Source of the DNA: Patescibacteria group bacterium UBA6023
Lineage (GTDB): Bacteria > Patescibacteriota > Minisyncoccia > Phycocordibacterales > UBA6899
Direction of reading: 5' to 3'
Length of the DNA stretch: 7,345 nt
Assembly (NCBI GenBank): GCA_002429425.1
Contig: DIZR01000012.1
Span: forward strand, 1-7,345
Shown: positions 1 to 5,018 of the stretch, in pieces
Layout of the letters: the number at the start of each line of letters is the position of its first letter
How positions within the stretch are numbered: the first letter of the stretch is position 1
Program-made: the position numbers and the translations under genes
The notes under the pieces: generated by a model
Seen by the model: the letters and a program-made list of their open reading frames with translations, nothing else
The model's database searches: none
Told to the model about the DNA's origin: nothing

Positions 1-118
1 TCACAAGAGGGTGCTCGCTTCTTGGTGTGCTGTTTACGTAAACACCTACACCAAGAATGATGAGTGCAGCGATGCCACTAAGAAGAAGATTTTTGTGTGG
101 AAGATGGGCAAAGTTCAT
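1..118 (-). CDS. N-terminal fragment of an unidentified membrane-anchored protein (runs off the left edge)
   Basis: Reading the minus strand from the ATG at 118-116 gives 39 codons with no stop before the window edge. The N-terminus has a short polar stretch with His and Lys, then one hydrophobic segment at about residues 11-28 (LLLSGIAALIILGVGVYV), then a polar Ser/Arg/Glu/His region. This is the layout of a signal anchor or uncleaved signal peptide with the rest of the protein outside the membrane. No domain is visible, so the function is unknown. The start is uncertain. There is no Shine-Dalgarno site before the ATG. The frame stays open upstream to a GTG at 172-170, which would add 18 residues and lie about 9 nt downstream of the predicted transcription start. 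I prefer the ATG because it puts the hydrophobic segment near the N-terminus. Confidence 0.6.
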   Translation of the reverse strand, partial: MNFAHLPHKNLLLSGIAALIILGVGVYVNSTPRSEHPLV

Positions 119-141
119 GGTATGTAATAGGGAGTATTTCC

Positions 142-176
142 GAGGAACGACCTCCCAAGGCTTGGGACGCACCTCG
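142..176 (-). other. Hairpin in the leader of the gene at 118
   Basis: On the minus strand TCCCAA/TTGGGA form a 6-bp stem with a GCC loop (about 152-166), enclosed across an internal loop by CGAGG/CCTCG (about 142-146 and 172-176). If transcription starts near 181, this folds in the 5' leader of the gene starting at 118. A competing pairing is possible between GGGAG in the inner stem and CTCCC closer to the ATG. The alternative is that the region is coding, from the GTG at 172. The sequence shows the symmetry; any regulatory role is inference. Confidence 0.35.
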
Positions 177-187
177 AATACTTTTAT

Positions 188-196
188 ATTGTAGCA
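188..196 (-). promoter_or_regulatory. Extended -10 promoter element for the gene at 118
   Basis: The minus strand reads TGCTACAAT: a 5/6 match to TATAAT preceded by the TGn extension. No good -35 lies 16-18 nt upstream, which is acceptable for an extended -10 promoter. The predicted start is near 181, leaving a leader of about 60 nt to the ATG at 118. The same nonamer TGCTACAAT occurs before the gene at 5019. Confidence 0.45.
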
Positions 197-234
197 ATAA
201 TATGCAACAAATAGTTTCTCCTATAAAAAAAATT

Positions 235-243
235 TGTGGATAA
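235..243 (-). promoter_or_regulatory. Perfect DnaA-box 9-mer
   Basis: The minus strand reads TTATCCACA, the strict DnaA box consensus, next to an A-rich run at about 222-234 and upstream of the promoter at 188-196. It is a single exact site; the closest second match is TTATACACC at 501-509. There is no box cluster, so this is not evidence of an origin. It could be a DnaA-responsive control site or a chance match. Confidence 0.3.
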
Positions 244-288
244 CTACCACTCAGGTTCCACTTTTAAAAACAGGAGTCCATCGTAGAG

Positions 289-460
289 CATCCAAGGTGA
301 GTCCTTAGCCCTGGAAGGTCTCTCCTTGGATGTGTCGCTCCACGGTAAGCATATTTTATTTCCTGAGGTGTTTCCTTGGCGTCTTCGCAAAGGTGACTCC
401 TCAGGAAATTCGTGTGAAGGTTGCCCAAGGTCAGACCTTCCAGAGCTAAGGACTGACCTT
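289..460. repeat. Long imperfect inverted-repeat element with nested hairpins (ncRNA, MITE-like or attenuator candidate)
   Basis: Positions 294-321 and 433-460 are reverse complements at 26 of 28 positions; the mismatches are 299/455 and 310/444. They enclose 111 nt. Inside, 358-368 and 399-409 form a perfect 11-bp stem (ATTTCCTGAGG). It is capped by CCTT/AAGG (374-377, 390-393) and GCG/CGC with a TCTT loop (379-388). The left arm can also fold locally: 289-297 pairs perfectly with 324-332 (CATCCAAGG/CCTTGGATG), which excludes the long stem. AAGGT or ACCTT words recur many times. The element sits between a terminator (505-536) and the promoter of the next minus-strand gene. I see no clear promoter, open frame, U-tract or target-site duplication, so the strand and function are unknown. 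Confidence 0.7.
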
Positions 461-504
461 TAAACTGAGAGGCTAGACCTTAAAACTTTAAAAATAATTT
501 GGTG

Positions 505-536
505 TATAAAAAAACGAGAGGTTCGCACCTCTCGTT
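505..536 (-). terminator. Rho-independent terminator of the secreted-protein gene at 542-1111
   Basis: Positions 513-522 and 527-536 form a perfect 10-bp stem (AACGAGAGGT/ACCTCTCGTT) with a 4-nt loop. On the minus strand it is followed directly by a run of Ts (complement of 508-514). It begins 6 nt after the TAA stop at 544-542, so it clearly ends that gene's transcript. Confidence 0.9.
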
Positions 537-541
537 GTTGT

Positions 542-1111
542 TTATCTGAATATATTTGGCAATATTGTGCCCAGCCCTCTCTTGATAAGCTCTGACGGGT
601 CAACTTTGTTTGCTTCCTGCACGTTCTCACGGTCTTGATTCCGCGCAATCCCAGTGTCGCCATTTGAGTGTGCACTGGCATATCTTTGTGCGTCAGTACT
701 TGCATAGATATTTTCGTGACGCTCATTGAACGACGCCCAGAGTTTCAGTTTATGATTTTGAATCTTAAATACCTGCTCACCAACCCCATTGGGTTGCGTA
801 TAGCGAATTTTCCATGTCGTCCCAGTCTGTCTGCTATGATATGTATAGCAACGACTGGTGGTATGACTGTCATCGACAGTATTTCCATGTTCATCGCAAG
901 TAATACTCATTCCCTCTGCGCCCCTAATGTCACTGGGCATATAAGGGATTACTTGGGGATTGTTTTTAATGAGTCTGTCAGATGCACTAGTCATCTGGTC
1001 ATTTTGATGCCTGTTGTGCCACTGTCTATCGCTCCTTGCGTCTGCATTGGCCTGTCCAATCATCACCACCATAAACAACACACCTATCACCAATTTCAAA
1101 GAGTTTTTCAC
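542..1111 (-). CDS. Secreted protein of unknown function (189 aa)
   Basis: I do not recognise this protein. The start is a GTG at 1111, supported by an AAAGGAGA ribosome site 6 nt upstream. Residues 1-23 form a classic signal peptide: a basic N-terminus, a hydrophobic core (LVIGVLFMVVMIG), then ANA before Asp24, a good signal peptidase I site. The mature part is polar and rich in Asn, Gln, His, Arg and Ser. It contains a Cys pair (Cys72 and Cys88) that could form a disulfide, a central Trp/Tyr/Lys-rich strand-like stretch (about 98-127) and a short C-terminal helix-like tail. The gene is a complete unit, with a strong promoter upstream (1156-1183) and a terminator immediately downstream (505-536). 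Overlapping open frames on the plus strand lack these signals. Product location is inferred as extracellular or wall-associated. Confidence 0.82.
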   Translation of the reverse strand: MKNSLKLVIGVLFMVVMIGQANADARSDRQWHNRHQNDQMTSASDRLIKNNPQVIPYMPSDIRGAEGMSITCDEHGNTVDDSHTTSRCYTYHSRQTGTTWKIRYTQPNGVGEQVFKIQNHKLKLWASFNERHENIYASTDAQRYASAHSNGDTGIARNQDRENVQEANKVDPSELIKRGLGTILPNIFR

Positions 1112-1116
1112 TTCGT

Positions 1117-1124
1117 TCTCCTTT
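1117..1124 (-). promoter_or_regulatory. Strong Shine-Dalgarno site fixing the GTG start at 1111
   Basis: The minus strand reads AAAGGAGA, with the AGGAG core at 1122-1118 and a 6-nt spacer to the GTG. This is one of only two clear ribosome sites in the window, and it settles a non-ATG start. Confidence 0.8.
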
Positions 1125-1155
1125 CAAGAGAAAAATTGAGTACTTACTGGTGTTA

Positions 1156-1183
1156 ATGGTATCACAATCTCCCCAAATGTCAA
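1156..1183 (-). promoter_or_regulatory. Promoter of the secreted-protein gene
   Basis: On the minus strand a perfect -35 TTGACA (1183-1178) is followed after 16 nt by TACCAT (1161-1156), which carries a TGn extension (1164-1162). The predicted start is near 1149, giving a leader of about 38 nt that includes the ribosome site at 1117-1124. Confidence 0.65.
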
Positions 1184-1290
1184 CTGTTTTTTGCCCACAT
1201 CGCCGAGCTCAAACCCCGTCCTGTTTTCGCCCCTTCACCCCCAACGTAAATGCCTAGGGTACCCCTATGTAGTTTGAGGTGTCGTCCCCA

Positions 1291-3006
1291 TCATTTTTGG
1301 TCTTCTATGTTACGAGCTAATTCGTGTATGTATGCATCAATCCGTACACGTGAACCAATGAATGGGCGGAGGGTATTCATCATCGGAGCAGAGGAACCTT
1401 TTTGAAAAATTTTAGAGAGCATTGCGCTCGCTTTTTTGGGCGATTTTTTGCGAATGTTTTGATATTTTTGGTAGAGTTGTGCCGCAACAATATCTGCCCA
1501 TATATAGAGAAGAAATTTTGCGGAATATCTTCCATCAAAAACATAACGCAAAACGGAAGGAAAAACGGACCCATCTTCTTTTGTGTCAGGAATTATTTGA
1601 TTATAGATTTCTCGCCATTTGACATGTAAATCCTCAGAGTTTTTTGGCGGGTGAAGGTGGATTTCCCAATCGAACTCGGACACAGCAACATCGAGAGATC
1701 TGTCGTGCGTAAGATATGCGCGTCGATATTCGGGGAGTTTTGCGATGAATGTGCTATCTGTCACCGACAGCGTTTTCTTTTTTCCAAGTAGTGCTCGTTC
1801 GACAATGGTGGTATCAAAGGCAAATCGCTCAAAAAATCTTCCGGCAATTTCCACTGCATCATCTTCAAGATAGCGAACATATCCGAGATAGGAGTCGGGT
1901 CGCGCACAAAGATAGTGCACGGCGTGACCAACCTCATGTACGAGTGTGAGAAATTCGTAGTGAGCAATACGCTTCCCTTGAGTAAAGTTTGTGACAACCA
2001 TCGCGAGTGGGAGAATTCCCTTTTCTCCGTCACGCACTGCCCCCGACCACGCACCACCAATTTTCCCCTTACGCACATAAAGATCAACATAGAGACCGCC
2101 GAGGAGTGTACCGTTCTTATCATGCGCCCTAAAGAAAAGCACATCTTTCGCCCACACAGAAGTATCGTGAGCTTCAAGTGTAATACTAAAATGTATGCGT
2201 AGTATCTCTTTGACCGCCTCGAGCACACCATCCTCCGTGTAGCGTGGAGCAAAAAATGCGACTCGATAATTTTTGAGTTTTTGAACATGCCAAATCGTCA
2301 CTTGTTTTTTAAATCCTGCAAAAAGAGTCGACACCCCACTTACGCCAATGTGAGACATCATAAGACCACGAAGCACTTTTTCGTTCCATGATGAAAACCC
2401 TGAAAGTTGCGCGATCTTGGAACGCAGTGACACCATGCGAAGTACCGCCGTGTCATTTATCTCATTCTTTTCTGCAAATACTTTTTCTTGCGTATCTAAT
2501 TCTATTCGAGTAGAAGAAAGTGCATTAAGTTTTTTTCCATGCGCACGGTGGGGAGATCCAAGCTCTCTTGCCTCTCGAGAGAGGTACCAACGCTCACTTG
2601 GTGAAAGTTTTGTCGAGAGTGCAGATCGAGAGAGGCGGTTCACGATTTGGGGATATTTTGAGCGAAGGGTTACAAATTGCGAATGCTTCTCAATGATAAG
2701 CGATGCAGTCCTCACGGCATCAGTAATGCCCGGATGTCGATGCTTCGCGACACGTTCGAAGTGATACAGTTCACCAAGAAGCGCAATAATTTTTCTTCGC
2801 GTTGGTGCCCGTAGATAAAATATCTCACCATGTGTGGTGTGGCGAGAAGATAATTTATTATTGATGATTGCGCGTTCTTCTGCATAAAGTTTACGGAGTT
2901 TTTGCAGAGCAATTTCAGGACGAAAAGCACTCCAATCGGGAAGATTGAGTGGGTCTAATTCAGTACTTATTCGTGTGTTTTTATGTAATGTAGTTTTTTT
3001 GTTCAT
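1291..3006 (-). CDS. M3-family (thimet oligopeptidase/Dcp-like) zinc metallopeptidase
   Basis: This 571-residue protein has the gluzincin signature HEVGH at residues 357-361. The third zinc ligand is probably Glu386, 25 residues after the second His, the spacing I recall for thimet oligopeptidase. Upstream, a YVDLYVRKGKIGGAW-like stretch (306-320) matches the conserved M3 strand before the active site. Downstream, GRYSAKFLLYIWAD (492-505) matches the family's Tyr-rich substrate loop, keeping Tyr494, Tyr501 and Trp503. Val489 occupies the place where Dcp/thimet enzymes have a conserved His, and Phe498 replaces a Tyr. Residues 1-300 are charged and mostly helical, as in this family. There is no signal peptide or membrane segment, so it should act in the cytoplasm, degrading short peptides. 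It is somewhat shorter than the usual 600-700 residues. The ATG at 3006 lies 7 nt after a perfect TATAAT. Confidence 0.88.
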   Translation of the reverse strand: MNKKTTLHKNTRISTELDPLNLPDWSAFRPEIALQKLRKLYAEERAIINNKLSSRHTTHGEIFYLRAPTRRKIIALLGELYHFERVAKHRHPGITDAVRTASLIIEKHSQFVTLRSKYPQIVNRLSRSALSTKLSPSERWYLSREARELGSPHRAHGKKLNALSSTRIELDTQEKVFAEKNEINDTAVLRMVSLRSKIAQLSGFSSWNEKVLRGLMMSHIGVSGVSTLFAGFKKQVTIWHVQKLKNYRVAFFAPRYTEDGVLEAVKEILRIHFSITLEAHDTSVWAKDVLFFRAHDKNGTLLGGLYVDLYVRKGKIGGAWSGAVRDGEKGILPLAMVVTNFTQGKRIAHYEFLTLVHEVGHAVHYLCARPDSYLGYVRYLEDDAVEIAGRFFERFAFDTTIVERALLGKKKTLSVTDSTFIAKLPEYRRAYLTHDRSLDVAVSEFDWEIHLHPPKNSEDLHVKWREIYNQIIPDTKEDGSVFPSVLRYVFDGRYSAKFLLYIWADIVAAQLYQKYQNIRKKSPKKASAMLSKIFQKGSSAPMMNTLRPFIGSRVRIDAYIHELARNIEDQK

Positions 3007-3013
3007 CTATATT

Positions 3014-3019
3014 ATTATA
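3014..3019 (-). promoter_or_regulatory. Consensus -10 box giving a probable leaderless peptidase mRNA
   Basis: The minus strand reads TATAAT with 7 nt between it and the ATG at 3006, so transcription should begin at or next to the start codon. No convincing -35 is seen. The box overlaps the T-tract of the upstream terminator. A GGAGGT on the minus strand at 3031-3026 is 19 nt from the ATG, too far to be its ribosome site, and belongs to the terminator stem. Confidence 0.5.
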
Positions 3020-3020
3020 A

Positions 3021-3055
3021 AAAACACCTCCATCGTAGCACGATGCAGGTGTTTT
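3021..3055 (-). terminator. Rho-independent terminator after the 25-residue gene
   Basis: AAAACACCT (3021-3029) pairs with AGGTGTTTT (3047-3055). After a C/C mismatch, CATCG (3031-3035) pairs with CGATG (3041-3045) around a 5-nt loop. On the minus strand the stem ends in six Ts. It lies between the small gene at 3082-3159 and the peptidase start, separating their transcripts. The plus-strand T run is shorter, so the minus orientation is preferred. Confidence 0.8.
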
Positions 3056-3058
3056 ATG

Positions 3059-3074
3059 GCAGGATTATTCCTGC
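3059..3074 (-). other. Second hairpin between the 25-residue gene and its terminator
   Basis: GCAGGA (3059-3064) and TCCTGC (3069-3074) form a perfect 6-bp stem with a 4-nt loop. It starts 7 nt after the stop codon at 3082 and lies 3 nt from the terminator stem. It has no T-tract of its own. It may stabilise the 3' end of the short mRNA; that role is inference. Confidence 0.45.
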
Positions 3075-3081
3075 ACATGGC

Positions 3082-3159
3082 TTACTTCTTCGGCTGGCTG
3101 CCATGGTCATGCGGTGGCTTGTCTGGATAGGACGGCGCGTCTTTCCCTGTTCCACTCAT
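3082..3159 (-). CDS. Small protein gene (25 aa, hydrophilic, Pro/Asp/Lys/His-rich)
   Basis: Read on the minus strand from ATG (3159) to TAA (3082). The product begins MSGTGKDAPSYP and ends GSQPKK. It has four Pro, four Lys, three Asp and two His, no hydrophobic segment and no Cys, so it is probably soluble and disordered. Three signals support a real gene: a GAGGGG ribosome site (3172-3167) with a 7-nt spacer, a hairpin just after the stop, and a full terminator at 3021-3055 that has no other gene to serve. A G7 run (complement of 3233-3239) lies about 75 nt upstream, but the promoter is not clear; TACATT (3206-3201) is a weak -10 candidate. The function is unknown. The alternative is a short structured RNA whose open frame is incidental. 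Confidence 0.6.
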   Translation of the reverse strand: MSGTGKDAPSYPDKPPHDHGSQPKK

Positions 3160-3166
3160 GGTATTT

Positions 3167-3172
3167 CCCCTC
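3167..3172 (-). promoter_or_regulatory. Ribosome site of the 25-residue gene
   Basis: GAGGGG on the minus strand, 7 nt before the ATG at 3159. It is the main evidence for the start of this very short gene. Confidence 0.5.
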
Positions 3173-3263
3173 AAGAGTTTAGTGCTTAGCATGTCCACAT
3201 AATGTAGACTATCTGTATCTATAAGTATATTACCCCCCCTAATACACTTTTGTTAACCATTTG

Positions 3264-3375
3264 TGTATGTTTCCTGAGGTTTGACTCGTTTCATCTCTTT
3301 TCTTTGAGGTGAATTTTTGGCTTCGCAAGACCTTTCCTCTGTTTCCTAAATTTTCAGACGAGACCTTGGAATCGT
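3264..3375. repeat. Possible degenerate relative of the 289-460 element, in the lnt upstream region
   Basis: This stretch shares several words in the same order with 358-440: TTTCCTGAGG (3270-3279), then TGAGGTG, TTGGC, TTCGCAA, CCTC, and finally GAGACCTTGGA (3360-3370). AGGT/ACCT around the TTGGCTTCGCAA core can pair much as CCTT/AAGG does in the first element. The flanking long stem is not preserved. No gene is seen between 3160 and 3412. The relationship is judged by eye only. Confidence 0.35.
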
Positions 3376-3430
3376 GCGTCTTTGGAAAAACTTTCTTATG
3401 TCGTGTTAAACTGTGTTGAAACTCAATGTA

Positions 3431-4897
3431 ATGAATAATTATCGTTTTCAGTCTTTCAAATACCCACTCCTTTCGGGGATAATGCTCTCTCTCACGACGG
3501 CATATTTTGGATTTTTGCCAATTATGCTTATCGCGCTTATTCCTTACGGTCTATTTCTTGTAAATGCTCGCTCGTATCGGCGCGTATTCTTTGCCACACT
3601 GTTGATGAGTGTTCCATTTTGTTTTTTCTCGGGTGAGCCATTTTTTCGATTAGCAGGTTCATGGTGGACAGGAACACCACATGGCCTCCTGAATGAATCT
3701 TTATTATACCCTCTTGGTATTACTGCCATCATCATTATTTCATCGCTTTTATATCTGGTTCCTGCATTTGTATATATGAAAGTAAGAGCAAAATTTCCCG
3801 TACCGATCTTTCTTTTCGCATTTACGTGGGTGTGCATAGAATTTTTTCGCTCGTGGTTTCTCTTAGCGGGATATAGTTGGGGGGTGGTGGGGTATGCGCT
3901 TATTGATTCGTTGTATCTGAAGCATGTTGCCGCAGTGTTTGGCGTGTACGGTCTTTCATTCCTATCCGTTATCTTTGGGGTATGGAGTGCAAGTATAATT
4001 TCTGGAGTGATTGAAACGAAAGGGGGGTTGATGACACGTCTCCGTTATGCATTTTTTGCTCCAAAACATGTGCGTGATTCATTTATTGTCGCGATATGTT
4101 TTACCAGTGTCATTGTGTTTGGTCTCTATCGCGAGCTTCGTGGACCATTGCCGGTGGAGCCTCTGCGCGTGGCAGTGATTGCGTCGAACATACCTACCGA
4201 GGAGAGTATCGGAGAGGGTTCATATTATATTTATCGACAACTTTTAGTAAAGGCATTTAGGGCGAAACCCGACATCATCGTTTTACCAGAGAATGTTTTC
4301 CCCTACTTTGTTGTGAATGAGGAAACGGGTGAGCTTATTCTTCGACCAGAGGTATACTTGCCGAACGCACATGAGCTGTACACCGATCTTCTCTTCCTTT
4401 CTCGCACGAGCCCAAAGACCATGCTCGCACTCCCACTCCATAGTGATAAATACGGACTTCGTTATAACAGCATTCTTTTTTATAGAAATGGAGCAATCGT
4501 GAATGTCTACCACAAAAGAAGACCAGTGCCGTTTACGGAGTTTTCCCCGTTTGGTTTGCATCTTCCGCTGTATGAGACGATAACGAAGGGGGATGCTCGA
4601 CAAGATTTTCGCATGGGGAACATTACCTTATCCGGATATCTTTGCTCCGAGGTTGGCATTACCGACCTCTCTTCCAGAGATGCGGGCATCATTATTGTTC
4701 CCTCGAATGATAGTGTACTGCTTTCCGATGGAATCGGACTATTACAACATCAATATGCACGTATGCGCGCACTCGAGGCGGGAGCATATATGTTGCGTTC
4801 CTCAAAAGGAGGAATATCAAGTATTATCGATCCATATGGAAGGATATTGGCAACAAAAGAAGGAGTAAATGATGTGATGATCCTCGATATTAAATAG
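3431..4897 (+). CDS. lnt: Apolipoprotein N-acyltransferase
   Basis: Lnt is a membrane enzyme that moves an acyl chain from a phospholipid to the N-terminal Cys of a diacylated lipoprotein, the last step of lipoprotein maturation. Residues are numbered here from the GTG at 3413; subtract 6 for the preferred ATG at 3431. About six to eight hydrophobic segments fill residues 18-240, including the family stretch around WVCIEFFRSWFLLAGYSWG (139-157). A nitrilase-like domain follows from about 250. The catalytic triad is visible: Glu293 (PENVFP), Lys368 (YHKRRPVPF) and Cys411 (YLCSEVG). Glu376 lies 8 residues after the Lys, as in E. coli. The C-terminal RALEAG...GGISSIIDPYG block is intact. The length is normal. 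No Shine-Dalgarno site precedes either start; TGTTAAACT (3404-3412) is a possible extended -10, which would favour the ATG. The next two genes also encode exported proteins. Confidence 0.93.
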   Translation: MNNYRFQSFKYPLLSGIMLSLTTAYFGFLPIMLIALIPYGLFLVNARSYRRVFFATLLMSVPFCFFSGEPFFRLAGSWWTGTPHGLLNESLLYPLGITAIIIISSLLYLVPAFVYMKVRAKFPVPIFLFAFTWVCIEFFRSWFLLAGYSWGVVGYALIDSLYLKHVAAVFGVYGLSFLSVIFGVWSASIISGVIETKGGLMTRLRYAFFAPKHVRDSFIVAICFTSVIVFGLYRELRGPLPVEPLRVAVIASNIPTEESIGEGSYYIYRQLLVKAFRAKPDIIVLPENVFPYFVVNEETGELILRPEVYLPNAHELYTDLLFLSRTSPKTMLALPLHSDKYGLRYNSILFYRNGAIVNVYHKRRPVPFTEFSPFGLHLPLYETITKGDARQDFRMGNITLSGYLCSEVGITDLSSRDAGIIIVPSNDSVLLSDGIGLLQHQYARMRALEAGAYMLRSSKGGISSIIDPYGRILATKEGVNDVMILDIK

Positions 4898-4960
4898 CGT
4901 TTCGTTTGTTGATTCTGGAAAAATACTTCTTCTCTCTGCGGATGTGATTACTGCTTTTCC

Positions 4961-4989
4961 TTGTATCACGTGAAGTGCACTGCTACAAT
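4961..4989 (+). promoter_or_regulatory. Promoter of the secreted IPT-domain gene
   Basis: TACAAT (4984-4989) with a TGC extension directly before it (4981-4983), and a weak -35 TTGTAT (4961-4966) at 17-nt spacing. The predicted start is near 4996, leaving about 23 nt before the ATG at 5019 and no Shine-Dalgarno site. No terminator is seen after lnt, so read-through from it is also possible. Confidence 0.55.
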
Positions 4990-5018
4990 TTACCTAACTA
5001 CTAGTTAATTACATTACG

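Noticed and set aside
31..42. Perfect 12-bp palindrome GTTTACGTAAAC
   Set aside because: It lies inside the partial coding sequence at the left edge and is explained by ordinary codons; no partner site was found.
289..460. Calling the inverted-repeat element a 6S RNA
   Set aside because: The rod outline and length fit loosely, but the closing stem is nearly perfect, no promoter or terminator is evident on either strand, and no conserved 6S sequence was recognised.
668..1156. Open frame of 162 codons on the plus strand
   Set aside because: It lies antisense to the secreted-protein gene, has no ribosome site, and its product is Cys/Ile/His-rich without a pattern. The minus-strand gene has promoter, ribosome site, signal peptide and terminator.
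1253..1268. Palindromic TAGGGTACCCCTA as a terminator of the peptidase gene
   Set aside because: Only about 5 bp with a bulge, no T-tract, and about 25 nt past the stop; too weak to call.
1761..2288. Open frame of 175 codons on the minus strand in another frame of the peptidase
   Set aside because: It is a shadow of the M3 gene, whose frame carries the HEVGH motif and family sequence throughout.
3026..3031. GGAGGT as the ribosome site of the M3 peptidase
   Set aside because: It is 19 nt from the ATG and lies within the upstream terminator stem; normal spacing is about 5-9 nt.
4898..4965. Terminator after lnt
   Set aside because: The only pairing seen, GGAAAA with TTTTCC, has a loop of about 30 nt and no following T-run.
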